64,000 bases of DNA from Mycobacterium sp. GA-0227b (GCF_001499855.1 NZ_LQIK01000010.1:35663-99662); one strand, 5' to 3'. Shown: positions 8,423-19,151, counted from the stretch's first letter. Notes: a model not told the origin generated them from the letters alone. Numbers and translations: made by a program.

Positions 8423-9312
8423 TGCAATTACCTCCGGCCGGAGTTCGGGTGATGATCCGCTACCGGCTGCCCGCGGGTTCGGAACCGCCGCTCAACGACG
8501 TGGTCGGCCACCTTTTGGAGACCGGTCCGACGCTGAGGGTGCGCACCAAACACGGCGACACCGTGTCCGTCGACGCCGACGACGTGGTCGTCATCAAGGA
8601 ACTGCCGCCGGCGACCGTGCGCACCGCCGACATCCGCAACCTCGAACACGCGGCGGCGCTGGCATGGCCGGGGATCGAACGACGATGGGTCCGCGGGTGG
8701 CTCCTGCGCGCCGCCGGCGGCCACACCCATCGCGCCAATTCCGCTGTGCCGCTAGGTTTCGAAGCGGACGCCTCGGCACTATCCGAAATCGCCGACTGGT
8801 ACGGCGAGCGCGGACTGACGCCGTGGTTGTCGGTTCCGGACCGGCTATACCGGCTCGCCGATGCCCCGCCGCACCTCGAGACCGTTGTCATGGCGCGCGA
8901 CATCAGCGCCGAAAACTGCTCTCCGACAGTGCTTCTCGGTGCCATACCGAATCCCGAGTGGCTAGCGCTGTATTCACGCGACGTGCCGGTCGACGTGTTG
9001 ACTGCGGTCGTGGACGGCGAGGTCACGTTCGCGACGATCCCCGGTGCGGCGGTCGGCCGGGCCGCGGTGACAACTGCACCCGACGGCCGGCGCTGGGTGG
9101 GATTGTCGGCGGTGCGGGTGGCCGAGACAGCGCGCGGACGGGGCATGGCGCGGCAACTGTGTTCGGCGCTGCTGGGCTGGGGCGCCGAGCATGGCGCGGC
9201 TCGCGGCTACGTGCAGGTGCTGGCCGACAATGCGGCGGCCATTCGACTTTACGAGTCGATCGGGTTCGCGGTGCAGCACCGAAGCCGCTATATCGACGCT
9301 CGTAGCCTGTAG
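8422..9312 (+). CDS. GNAT family N-acetyltransferase (Rv0428c-type)
   Basis: Acetyl-CoA-dependent acyltransferase, 296 residues. The C-terminal GNAT domain has the acetyl-CoA pyrophosphate loop VAETARGRGMARQLCSALL (R-G-x-G-x-A) near 234-252, then QVLADNAAAIRLYESIGF, the last GNAT motif. The N-terminal third is a small beta domain (about 1-65) of unknown role, so the protein is longer than a minimal GNAT. ATG 8422 overlaps the def stop, and the end lies 3 bases before xthA. The substrate is unknown; proximity to def suggests action on protein N-termini, but this is only a guess. Confidence 0.88.
   Translation: MQLPPAGVRVMIRYRLPAGSEPPLNDVVGHLLETGPTLRVRTKHGDTVSVDADDVVVIKELPPATVRTADIRNLEHAAALAWPGIERRWVRGWLLRAAGGHTHRANSAVPLGFEADASALSEIADWYGERGLTPWLSVPDRLYRLADAPPHLETVVMARDISAENCSPTVLLGAIPNPEWLALYSRDVPVDVLTAVVDGEVTFATIPGAAVGRAAVTTAPDGRRWVGLSAVRVAETARGRGMARQLCSALLGWGAEHGAARGYVQVLADNAAAIRLYESIGFAVQHRSRYIDARSL
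9303..9308 (+). promoter_or_regulatory. -10 hexamer TAGCCT for xthA
   Basis: TAGCCT lies inside the last codons of the GNAT gene and ends 7 bases before the xthA ATG. It predicts a leaderless xthA transcript independent of def. Spacing evidence only. Confidence 0.4.
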
Positions 9313-9315
9313 GCC

Positions 9316-10131
9316 ATGCGGATCGCCACCTGGAACGTCAACTCGATCCGGGCCCGGGTCGAGCGGGTCACCGACTGGCTCGAGCGGGCCGACGTCGACG
9401 TGCTGGCGATGCAAGAGATCAAGTGCAGCGACGAGCAGTTTCCGACGATGCCGTTTCTCGCCGCCGGTTACGAGGTGACGCACTGCGGCTTCAACCAGTG
9501 GAACGGGGTGGCGATCGCGTCCCGGGTGGGAATCGACGACGTGCAGGTCGGTTTCGAGGGGCAACCGACCTGGAGCGACAAACCCGAAGTGGAAGCGGCG
9601 GCCGAAGCTCGAGCGCTCGGCGCCACGTGCAACGGCGTCCGGGTGTGGAGCCTGTATGTGCCCAACGGCCGGTACGTCGGCTCGCCGCACTACTTGTACA
9701 AGCTGCAATGGCTTGCGGCGCTGCGTGATACGGCACACAAGTGGTTGTCAGACGATCCCGCCGCGCAGATCGCGCTCGTCGGGGACTGGAACATCGCGCC
9801 GACCGACGAGGACGTGTGGAGCGTCGACTTCTACCGCGGCAGTACCCATGTCACCGAGCCGGAACGCGAGGCGTTCGACGCGGTGGTCGAGGCCGGGTTC
9901 ACCGATGTGGTGCGGCCGTTCGCGCCGGGCCCAGCGGTCTACACGTACTGGGACTACACCCAGTTACGGTTCCCGAAGAACCGCGGGATGCGCATCGACT
10001 TCGTCCTCGGCTCGCCCGCGCTCGCGGCGCGCGTCACGCATGCCGAGATCGTCCGGGACGAACGCAAGAGCGGAAAGGACCGCATCGGCGCGCCCAGTGA
10101 TCACGCCCCGGTGCTGATCGAGTTCTCCTGA
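9316..10131 (+). CDS. xthA: Exodeoxyribonuclease III / AP endonuclease
   Basis: Base-excision-repair enzyme that cleaves abasic sites and removes 3' blocking groups. 271 residues. Catalytic motifs of the EEP fold are in order: MRIATWNVNSIRAR, MQEIKC (metal-binding Glu), VGDWNIAPTDEDVW (Asp/Asn pair), RIDFVLGS and SDHAPVLIEF (catalytic His). Start at ATG 9316, 3 bases after the preceding stop. Equivalent to Rv0427c. It is the last gene of the conserved block before the accessory insert. Confidence 0.95.
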   Translation: MRIATWNVNSIRARVERVTDWLERADVDVLAMQEIKCSDEQFPTMPFLAAGYEVTHCGFNQWNGVAIASRVGIDDVQVGFEGQPTWSDKPEVEAAAEARALGATCNGVRVWSLYVPNGRYVGSPHYLYKLQWLAALRDTAHKWLSDDPAAQIALVGDWNIAPTDEDVWSVDFYRGSTHVTEPEREAFDAVVEAGFTDVVRPFAPGPAVYTYWDYTQLRFPKNRGMRIDFVLGSPALAARVTHAEIVRDERKSGKDRIGAPSDHAPVLIEFS

Positions 10132-10136
10132 CGGAG

Positions 10137-10150
10137 ATTTGTCAGACCGG
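10137..10150 (+). repeat. 14-bp direct repeat, left copy
   Basis: ATTTGTCAGACCGG just after the xthA stop. It is identical to the copy at 10445-10458 just before the DUF222 gene. The two copies bracket 294 bases without a convincing gene and could be the scar of an insertion or recombination. Confidence 0.7.
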
Positions 10151-10444
10151 TTCACCGCACTAACTCGCCCGCTGGTAGCGCGCCGCGGTGGCCTTGGTGA
10201 TTGCTCTGCGCTCGGTCAACGTCGACCCCACCCACTGGGCGTATGCGCGCAATTTCAATGACGCAACGAATACCCATTCGCGCACATTTCAGATGAGTCA
10301 ACGCGCTCGCCGAGCATGCCCCACCGGCGCCCGACGTCGAATACGTCGGCAACGGCCGACGCCGCGGCCCACGCCCCGAAAAAAGCAAACCGTCACCGAT
10401 GTCCTGACACAGAACTGTCACCGATGTCCTGAGACATCACAGAA
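10151..10444. other. Intergenic stretch with IS481-like end fragments, no credible gene
   Basis: Short open frames on both strands here have no recognisable domain and poor codon pattern. The right third contains a 16-base motif GTCACCGATGTCCTGA at 10392 and again at 10417, a 25-base period. On the minus strand this reads TCAGGACATCGGTGAC, which resembles the terminal repeats of IS481-family elements in actinobacteria. No transposase is nearby, so this is at most a relic. The left two thirds show nothing specific. Confidence 0.5.
10392..10432 (-). repeat. Tandem 16-bp repeat, IS481-like terminal sequence
   Basis: GTCACCGATGTCCTGA occurs at 10392-10407 and 10417-10432. The second copy extends to TGTCACCGATGTCCTGAGAC. 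The resemblance to IS481-family ends is from memory, not a search. Confidence 0.55.
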
Positions 10445-10458
10445 ATTTGTCAGACCGG
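10445..10458 (+). repeat. 14-bp direct repeat, right copy
   Basis: ATTTGTCAGACCGG, identical to 10137-10150. The copy overlaps an 18-base inverted repeat TGTCAG-N6-CTGACA at 10449-10466, immediately upstream of the SOS box. Confidence 0.7.
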
Positions 10459-10463
10459 CCTGA

Positions 10464-10484
10464 CATAATCGAACACATGTTCGA
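10464..10484 (+). promoter_or_regulatory. LexA (SOS) box with -10 hexamer over the DUF222 start codon
   Basis: TCGAACACATGTTCGA at 10469-10484 is a perfect mycobacterial SOS box (TCGAAC-N4-GTTCGA). The ATG of the downstream gene (10477) lies inside it. CATAAT at 10464-10469 is a good -10 sequence ending 7 bases before that ATG, so LexA would cover the transcription start of a leaderless mRNA. 13E12-family genes of M. tuberculosis are known members of the LexA regulon. Confidence 0.85.
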
Positions 10485-12063
10485 TACAATCGGTCCGGAC
10501 GCAGCAATCGCCGCGATAGAGGCGAGCCTGCGCCAGGAGTCGACGCTGATGGCGCACCGGATGGCCGCCATCGCCGCCCTGCTGGCTTCCCGCACGGCCG
10601 AGGCCGAAGGCATCGACCCTGATCCCGGCTGGTCGATGGTGACCGGATTCGCTCGGACGTCGGCTGAGATAGCAGCCGCGATGAACATGGCTCCGTCGGT
10701 CGCGAGTCGACTGGTGTCGCACGCGGAGTCTCTCGTCACCCGCCTACCGAAACTCGCGAGGCTGCTCGAACAGGGCGCCGTCGACTGGACAACCACACAG
10801 CTGATCATCACGCGTACCGAGTTGGTCTGCGACTCACTGATCGGCCGGATCGACGAGGCAATGGCGGAACGGCTCGCGCGGTGGCAGACGTGGTCGCGCC
10901 GGCGCGTTAAGGACGTGGTGGACAGGTTGGTGTGCGAGATCGACCCAGAGGCCGCCAAGGAACGGCGCGCATCGTCTGAGCGCGACCGTTACATCAGCGT
11001 TTCGCCTCAAATCGACGGGACGGCTCAGCTGCGCGGACGCATCAGCGCGAGGGCCGGGGCGGCCTTCGACCGACGGCTCTCACAGCTCGCTATGTCGGTG
11101 TGCGCGAACGACTCCCGCACCGTCGCTCAGCGGCGCGCCGATGCGCTGGACGCACTCACCGAGGGGCGCGGTCTGCCATGCGACTGCGGCCGGTCGGATT
11201 GCCCCGCCCGCCCGGAGGAAGGGGCGCAGTCCTCGCGAGTCGCCACGGTGCTCAACATCATCGCAAGGGAGGAAACGGTCGTCGGCGAATCAGACCAGCC
11301 CGGATACCTGGAGGGCTTCGGCGTCATCGACGCCGATTTGGTGCGCGAGATCGCCGAGACAGCGACGATGCGCCCGCTCGAGCCGCCCATCGTCACTCCC
11401 GAGCAGTCGGTGCGGTACCAACCCTCGGCCGAGGTCAACCGCTGGGTCCGCTTCCGCGACCTGACGTGCCGGTTCCCCGGATGCGACCGACAGGCCGCCA
11501 TCTGCGACCTCGACCACACGACACCGTTCAATCACGCCGACCCGGCCGCCGGCGGGTTGACCGTTCCGTGGGGCTTGGCCGACTACTGCCGAGAACATCA
11601 CCGCATGAAGACATTCCACGGCGGTCCCGACGGGTGGCGTGACGAACAACTGTCCGACGGGACGATCGTCTGGACGTCACCGACGGGCAGGACCTATCGG
11701 ACCTCCCCTGCCGGGTTCGACCTCTTCCCGCAGATGCGACCCGCGTGCGCAGAGCCGACGCCTCGCAAGCGAAACCACAAGCGGGAGAGGGCCACCCGAA
11801 TCAAGCGGCTGCGGGCCCAGTTGGCAACTCAGCGGCCGATCAACGCCGAACAGCGCCGCAGGCTCCGGGAGCGACGACGTGAGATCGAGGGACGTCAATG
11901 GCGCAATCGATCACGCTTCCTGAAAATCGTCTTCAAAGGCACGGCCCCGAGCACCAGCCCGTGGTGCCGCTGGATCGACGATCCGTTCGAGCCCGAAGAC
12001 CTGCCACCCGACTGGGAACCGCCACCTCCACCGCCGCCCGGTCCGGACGAACCGCCGTTCTGA
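10477..12063 (+). CDS. DUF222 / HNH endonuclease domain protein (13E12 repeat family)
   Basis: 528-residue protein of the 13E12 repeat family. The N-terminal DUF222 helical domain spans about 10-280. It is followed by a C-terminal HNH nuclease domain with WVRFRDLTCRFPGCDRQAAICDLDHTTPFNH (Cys pair and catalytic DLDH) and YCREHHRMKTFHGG (about 318-385). A basic tail and a run of prolines end the protein. ATG 10477 is chosen because it lies in the LexA box and has a fitting -10; the frame extends to TTG 10447. It occupies the place of ctpH-region genes between xthA and thiC in M. tuberculosis, so it is probably acquired. Likely SOS-induced DNA cleavage; target unknown. Confidence 0.88.
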   Translation: MFDTIGPDAAIAAIEASLRQESTLMAHRMAAIAALLASRTAEAEGIDPDPGWSMVTGFARTSAEIAAAMNMAPSVASRLVSHAESLVTRLPKLARLLEQGAVDWTTTQLIITRTELVCDSLIGRIDEAMAERLARWQTWSRRRVKDVVDRLVCEIDPEAAKERRASSERDRYISVSPQIDGTAQLRGRISARAGAAFDRRLSQLAMSVCANDSRTVAQRRADALDALTEGRGLPCDCGRSDCPARPEEGAQSSRVATVLNIIAREETVVGESDQPGYLEGFGVIDADLVREIAETATMRPLEPPIVTPEQSVRYQPSAEVNRWVRFRDLTCRFPGCDRQAAICDLDHTTPFNHADPAAGGLTVPWGLADYCREHHRMKTFHGGPDGWRDEQLSDGTIVWTSPTGRTYRTSPAGFDLFPQMRPACAEPTPRKRNHKRERATRIKRLRAQLATQRPINAEQRRRLRERRREIEGRQWRNRSRFLKIVFKGTAPSTSPWCRWIDDPFEPEDLPPDWEPPPPPPPGPDEPPF

Positions 12064-12107
12064 CGCTTCCTACTCCCGACCGGCTGCGCTAACGTGGCTG
12101 GCGTCCA

Positions 12108-14666
<2,559 letters not shown>

Positions 14667-14670
<4 letters not shown>

Positions 14671-15284
14671 ACCTCGAGCAGATCGCGGGCATCGCCCACA
14701 CACCCGATGGTGCTCCCGCGGGCGTCGTCGTCCTCACCCATGGTGCAGGCGGCAGCCGAGAGGCGCCGCTACTCAAGAAGATCTGCGATGAGTGGGCCCG
14801 CCGCGGGTGGCTTGCAGTGCGGTACAACCTGCCGTACCGACGGCGCCGACCGAAGGGGCCGCCGTCCGGATCCGCCAAGGCCGACCAGGCCGGGGTGGTC
14901 GAGGCCATCGGTGTCGCTCGTGAACTGGCCGACGGTCCGGTCATCGCCGGCGGGCACTCGTACGGCGGCAGGATGACGTCGATGGCGATCGCCGAAGCGC
15001 TCGCCGACATCGACGTGCTGACGCTGTTCTCCTATCCGCTGCATCCGCCCGGCAAGCCGGAACGTGCCCGCACCGAACACCTCCCGCGCATCGCGACACC
15101 GACGGTGTTCACCCACGGCACCGCCGACCCGTTCGGTTCGATCGACGAGCTGCGGCCGGCCGCCGCGTTGATCGACGCACGCACCGAGGTCGTGGAGATC
15201 ACCGGCGCCCGGCACGACCTGGGCTCCAAGACCCTCGATGTGCCCGCGCTCGCGGTCGACGCCGCGATACGGTTGCTCGCGTGA
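14667..15284 (+). CDS. Alpha/beta hydrolase of the dienelactone-hydrolase/KANL3-Tex30 type
   Basis: Small cytosolic alpha/beta hydrolase, 205 residues, equivalent to Rv0421c. VVLTHGAGGSREAPL forms the oxyanion region, GGHSYGGRMTS (about 92-102) is the nucleophile elbow with Ser, FTHGTADPFGS carries the acid Asp, and ITGARHDL the catalytic His. GTG 14667 overlaps the thiD stop (GTGA). Its place in the thiC-thiD operon implies TPP control, but a thiamine-related substrate is not shown. Confidence 0.82.
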
Positions 15285-16018
15285 CCACGCCGCCGGGCCC
15301 GCCCCCGCCGTACGGACCGCCGCCGTCGCCCTACGGCGAGCAGCCCAACCCGTACCCGCCGCCCGAATCCCCGTACCCGCCGCCACCGGCGGCTCCGTAC
15401 CCGCCGCCGCCACCGCCTCCGTATTCGGACCAGGGACCGGGCTACTACCCACCGCCCCAGCAGCGGCCGACGAACTGGTGGGCCATCGTCGCGCTGATCT
15501 TCGGGCTGCTCGGCGGCGTGGTGATCAGCGTGGTCTGCGGCATCGTCGGCTTGAAGAAGGCCAAGGAGGGCCAGGGCGGCCGGGGTCTGGCGATCGCGGG
15601 GCTGGTGCTGTCGGCGCTGTGGGTGCTGGTGATCGTCGCAGGCCTGCTGTTCTATTTCATGATCAGCGAGGACACCGTGACCGCGACCGAAGTGAGGCAG
15701 GGCGACTGCCTCGCCGAGATCCCGGGCGACACGCGGGTGCGCACCGTGCAGACCGTCGGGTGCGACGAGAGCCACGCCGGTGAGGTGTTCGCGGTGCTGC
15801 AGATGCCCGACGGCGATTTCCCGGGCCAAGCCGCGATCGACGCCTACGCCGAGAAGTGCGCCCCCGAACTGGCGGCCTACTCACCCGCGGCGATGACCGA
15901 CGATTCGGTCCAGTTGTATGTGCTTTATCCCACAGCCGAGACGTGGGCCGAGGGTGATCGCGCCGTCACCTGCGTTGCGACGCTGGATCCGCCGCGTACC
16001 GGTTCGATAAAGGGGTAA
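15281..16018 (+). CDS. Proline-rich membrane protein with DUF4190 and septum-formation-like domain
   Basis: 245 residues. The N-terminal 62 residues are very rich in Pro and Tyr (PYPPPP repeats) and probably cytoplasmic. Two membrane helices (about 65-86 and 97-119) with the intervening GLKKAKEGQGGRGLAIAG match DUF4190. The exported C-terminal domain has C-x...-C pairs (GDCLAE, VGCDESH, EKCAPEL, VTCVATL), as in the Septum_form family. GTG 15281 overlaps the hydrolase stop (GTGA), making it the fourth gene of the thiC operon. A role at the division site is suggested only by the domain name. Confidence 0.78.
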   Translation: MTTPPGPPPPYGPPPSPYGEQPNPYPPPESPYPPPPAAPYPPPPPPPYSDQGPGYYPPPQQRPTNWWAIVALIFGLLGGVVISVVCGIVGLKKAKEGQGGRGLAIAGLVLSALWVLVIVAGLLFYFMISEDTVTATEVRQGDCLAEIPGDTRVRTVQTVGCDESHAGEVFAVLQMPDGDFPGQAAIDAYAEKCAPELAAYSPAAMTDDSVQLYVLYPTAETWAEGDRAVTCVATLDPPRTGSIKG

Positions 16019-16038
16019 GCCCGAACCCGTAAGTGTGT

Positions 16039-16055
16039 GGTACCTGAGGTACCGT
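16039..16055 (+). promoter_or_regulatory. Palindromic operator overlapping the -10 of the monooxygenase gene
   Basis: GGTACCTGAGGTACC (16039-16053) is an inverted and direct repeat of the palindrome GGTACC. The -10 hexamer TACCGT (16050-16055) overlaps its right half and ends 6 bases before ATG 16062, predicting a leaderless mRNA. A bound regulator would block the promoter. The fused TetR encoded at 17814-19055 is the obvious candidate. Confidence 0.6.
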
Positions 16056-16061
16056 TTTTAC

Positions 16062-17549
16062 ATGACTTCGGAACAATTCGACGCCGTCATCATCGGCGCC
16101 GGTTTCGGTGGCATCGGCGCGGCTATCCAGCTCAAGCGGATGGGCTACGAGAATTTCGTGATCGTCGACCGCGAGTCCGATCTCGGCGGCACCTGGTACG
16201 TCAACCACTATCCCGGTCTCGCCGTGGACGTTCCCACCACAAGTTACTCGTACAACTTCGAACCCAACCCGAAGTGGTCGCGGATCTACTCGACCGGCGC
16301 GGAGATCAGGCAGTACGCCAACGAGGTCGCCGACAAGTACGACGTCCGCCGCCACATGCGCTTCGAGACCACCGTCGAGGGCGCCCGTTGGGATGAGGAC
16401 GCCCGGGTCTGGAGCATTGCACTGAGGGGCGGCGAAACGCTCGTCGCCCGCTTTCTCATCACCGCGACCGGCTTCCTGTCGCAACCACGCCTGCCGGACA
16501 TCCCCGGCATCGCCGACTTCGAGGGCAAAGTCATCCACACTGCCGCCTGGGACGACGACTACGACCCTGCCGGGCGCCGCGTCGCGATCATCGGCACCGG
16601 CTCCACCGCCGTTCAGCTGATCCCCGAGCTGGCCAAGACAGCCGGCGTCCTGACGGTTTATCAACGCACCGCGACCTACGTGTACCCCCGAATCGACTTC
16701 GGCTTGTCCGACCGTGCCAAGCGACTGTTCGCCAGGATCCCGCTGACCCAGCGGCTTGTCCGCGCCGTCACCGACGCCATCTACGAGTTCTTCGCTTACA
16801 CGTCGCTGCACCATCGCCGGCTTCTCTTCCGCCGTCTCCTCGTCGGCGCGGGAGACGTCGACAAGATGTTCCGGTTCGCCTCGATCCGCGACAAGAAGCT
16901 TCGCGCCAAGCTCACGCCCGGCTATGACTTCGGCTGCAAGCGGCCGACATTCTCCAACAGCTACTACCGGACCTTCACCAAGCCGAACGTGAACCTGCAG
17001 GCCGACGGTATCGACCACATCGAAGCCGACGGCATCGTCAACGTCGACGGCACCAAGACGATCATCGACACTCTCGTCCTCGCCACCGGATACGACCTGT
17101 GGGAAGCAAACTTCCCCGCGATCGAGATCATCGGGCGTGAGGGCCGAGACCTCGGAAAGTGGTGGCGGGAAACCCGATTCCAGGCCTATCAAGGGATGTC
17201 GATGCCGTACTTCCCGAACTACCTCAGCCTGGCCAGCCCGTTCGCCTTCATCGGGTTCAACTTCTTCAACTCGGTGGAATATCAGATGCGGCACATGGAA
17301 CGGCTGTTTGGTGAGATGAAGCGCCGCGGAGCAACGACATTCGAAATCACCGAGGATGCCAATGCCCGCGACCTGGCGCGGATGACCGAACTCAACGGCG
17401 ACTCGGTGTTCACGAGAGGGAACTGCGTGGCATCCCGGTCCTACTATTTCAACCCGAGCGGCGAGGCGACGCTGCTGCGCCCGATGCGGACCCGTACCGC
17501 GTTCCAGGAGGCCGCCACGTTCCCGCTGAGCGACTACCGAATCGCGTGA
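16062..17549 (+). CDS. Flavin-containing Baeyer-Villiger-type monooxygenase
   Basis: FAD- and NADPH-dependent monooxygenase, 495 residues. The FAD-binding Rossmann motif VIIGAGFGGIGAA is at about 8-20. The Baeyer-Villiger fingerprint FEGKVIHTAAWD (F-x-G-x3-H-x3-W) is near 155. The NADPH Rossmann motif IIGTGSTAVQ is near 179, and ATGYD near 344. It inserts oxygen next to a carbonyl or oxidises heteroatoms; the substrate, perhaps a steroid or cyclic ketone, is unknown. ATG 16062 is preferred to the upstream GTG at 16035 because of the -10 spacing. It is followed 19 bases later by a small membrane protein. Confidence 0.9.
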   Translation: MTSEQFDAVIIGAGFGGIGAAIQLKRMGYENFVIVDRESDLGGTWYVNHYPGLAVDVPTTSYSYNFEPNPKWSRIYSTGAEIRQYANEVADKYDVRRHMRFETTVEGARWDEDARVWSIALRGGETLVARFLITATGFLSQPRLPDIPGIADFEGKVIHTAAWDDDYDPAGRRVAIIGTGSTAVQLIPELAKTAGVLTVYQRTATYVYPRIDFGLSDRAKRLFARIPLTQRLVRAVTDAIYEFFAYTSLHHRRLLFRRLLVGAGDVDKMFRFASIRDKKLRAKLTPGYDFGCKRPTFSNSYYRTFTKPNVNLQADGIDHIEADGIVNVDGTKTIIDTLVLATGYDLWEANFPAIEIIGREGRDLGKWWRETRFQAYQGMSMPYFPNYLSLASPFAFIGFNFFNSVEYQMRHMERLFGEMKRRGATTFEITEDANARDLARMTELNGDSVFTRGNCVASRSYYFNPSGEATLLRPMRTRTAFQEAATFPLSDYRIA

Positions 17550-17568
17550 GCAGATAGGAAGAGCAGCT

Positions 17569-17847
17569 GTGTCACTTCAGGAGTCGCGCAGCGGTTCGCG
17601 CGCGGCCACGTTGGCAGGTCTGGGCGTCGCCGCCACGGGTCTCGCGCACTTCGCCAAGCCAGAGCTGTTCGAGTCGGTGACCGTACAGGCGTTTCCCGAC
17701 AACACCCGCGAGTACATCTACCTCAACGGCGCCATCGAGACCGCACTCGGACTCGGGCTGGCCATCCGCAAGACCCGCAAACTGGCGCTCGTCGGGGCTG
17801 TCGGTTACCTGGCCTACTTGGCGGGCAACGTGGCGCGTAACCGGTAG
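17569..17847 (+). CDS. Small DoxX-like membrane protein
   Basis: 92-residue hydrophobic protein with segments near 11-27, 50-66 and 70-86. The pattern LAHFAKPELFESV followed by the membrane helices resembles DoxX-like proteins. GTG 17569 has the Shine-Dalgarno AGGAAGA 7-8 bases upstream. Probably co-transcribed with the monooxygenase 19 bases upstream. The 3' end overlaps the convergent TetR gene by 34 bases. Function unknown. Confidence 0.7.
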   Translation: MSLQESRSGSRAATLAGLGVAATGLAHFAKPELFESVTVQAFPDNTREYIYLNGAIETALGLGLAIRKTRKLALVGAVGYLAYLAGNVARNR

Positions 17848-19055
17848 CGGCCGACCAGCGTCACGTCCAGCAGCCGCTGCAGGACCGCCCGGTTCTGCGG
17901 CGTGTTCGCGTATCGCATCAACCGGCCCATGTCGATCACCAGGGACATGGCCGCGTGCACGGCGAACCGGGCCTGACCCGGCGTCCACTCCGGCCGCACC
18001 GCAACCACCAACTCCATCCAGGACTCGACGGTGGCGCGCTGCATGTTGCGCAGGATCTTCTGGTCGGTCGGCGACATGTTGAGCCGCTCGGTGTAGTAAA
18101 CGTAGTCGAGTTCGGGCTGCGCGAACGACCTGGCCACGTAGGCGTCGATGACCGCGCTCAGCGCGTCTTCGGGGTCCGCGATCGAACCGGTGATGGCCGT
18201 CATCTCCTCCGAGAGCCGATCGGCCGCGCGGCGGAACGCCGCCGCCAGAATGTCGCTCTTGCCGGCGAAGTAGCGGTAGATGCCCGACGCGGGCATGCCG
18301 ACCGCCGCGGCGATGTCCTCCATGCTCGTGTCGCGGTACCCCTTGATGTTGAACAACCGCATCGACTCGTTGAGCAGCGCTTCGTATTTCGACGGCTCGG
18401 TACCCGTGGGAAGCGGCGCGGGCGGCTGCTCGGTGACAGGGTCGATGTCGGGCAGTTCCATCGCCACGACCGCTTGCGCTAGGTCGGCCAACAGCGCCCG
18501 CACCTGGACGGCGGGCAGCTTCGCTCGATGGTCGACGATGCTGCCGATGACCGACAACACGGCGATGGACAGCGTCCAGCGTTGCCGTGACGTCAGCTCC
18601 GGCCGCAGGACACCGAGCGGGTGTTGGATGCGGTGGTGGACGGTGCGCATCTGTGCGATGAGCGACGCCTGGTCGTCGCCGCGTAGATAACGGCCTTCCC
18701 AGCGATAGAGGCCACCCGATTCCCGATTCGCCATCGCGGTGTCGGTGAGCGCGGCGACCAACCGGCGCAGTTGCACTTGCGGATCCTCGGTCGCGGACCC
18801 GTCGGCGAACGCCGTGGCGTCTACCAGCTGTTGTCCCAGGCTCAGCACGGCATCGCGGAACAGGTCGTACTTGCTCGCGTAGTGCCGATACAGCGCGGCC
18901 GCCGAGATCCCTACCCGGGATGCGATCGCTTCCATGCTCACGCCGTAGAAGCCCAGCGCGCTGAACGCCTCGGCGGATGCGCGGGCGATCTGCGCCTTGC
19001 GGTCCTTCGGCCGGCGCCGGACCGCGTCACCGCTCGCCGGCCGAGTGCGCGACAT
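17814..19055 (-). CDS. Fused double TetR-family transcriptional regulator
   Basis: 413-residue protein holding two complete TetR-type HTH domains. The first, residues 22-66, has the recognition region VSMEAIASRVGISAAALYRHYASKYDLF. The second, residues 224-270, has TSMEDIAAAVGMPASGIYRYFAGKSDIL. Each is followed by its own helical ligand domain, so one chain can act as a pseudo-dimer. ATG 19055 is chosen; the frame extends upstream through non-coding sequence. It points toward the monooxygenase pair and is the likely repressor at 16039-16053, and possibly of its own promoter and the divergent gene at 19158. Confidence 0.88.
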   Translation of the reverse strand: MSRTRPASGDAVRRRPKDRKAQIARASAEAFSALGFYGVSMEAIASRVGISAAALYRHYASKYDLFRDAVLSLGQQLVDATAFADGSATEDPQVQLRRLVAALTDTAMANRESGGLYRWEGRYLRGDDQASLIAQMRTVHHRIQHPLGVLRPELTSRQRWTLSIAVLSVIGSIVDHRAKLPAVQVRALLADLAQAVVAMELPDIDPVTEQPPAPLPTGTEPSKYEALLNESMRLFNIKGYRDTSMEDIAAAVGMPASGIYRYFAGKSDILAAAFRRAADRLSEEMTAITGSIADPEDALSAVIDAYVARSFAQPELDYVYYTERLNMSPTDQKILRNMQRATVESWMELVVAVRPEWTPGQARFAVHAAMSLVIDMGRLMRYANTPQNRAVLQRLLDVTLVGRYRLRATLPAK

Positions 19056-19145
19056 GGCAACACGATAACGGACCAAGCGCCTACATATCGGCCCACTTCG
19101 GTTGCCAATAATGAGCGAACTTGCCCGATCAAGCAGAATGGCCAT

Positions 19146-19151
19146 TAACAT
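19146..19151 (+). promoter_or_regulatory. -10 hexamer TAACAT for 19158
   Basis: TAACAT ends 6 bases before GTG 19158, predicting a leaderless transcript, with the divergent TetR gene on the other side. Confidence 0.45.

Noticed and set aside
10152..10421. Possible 89-residue gene in the xthA-DUF222 gap
   Set aside because: No domain, no ribosome binding site, and its first codons are just the IS481-like repeat; coding is unlikely.
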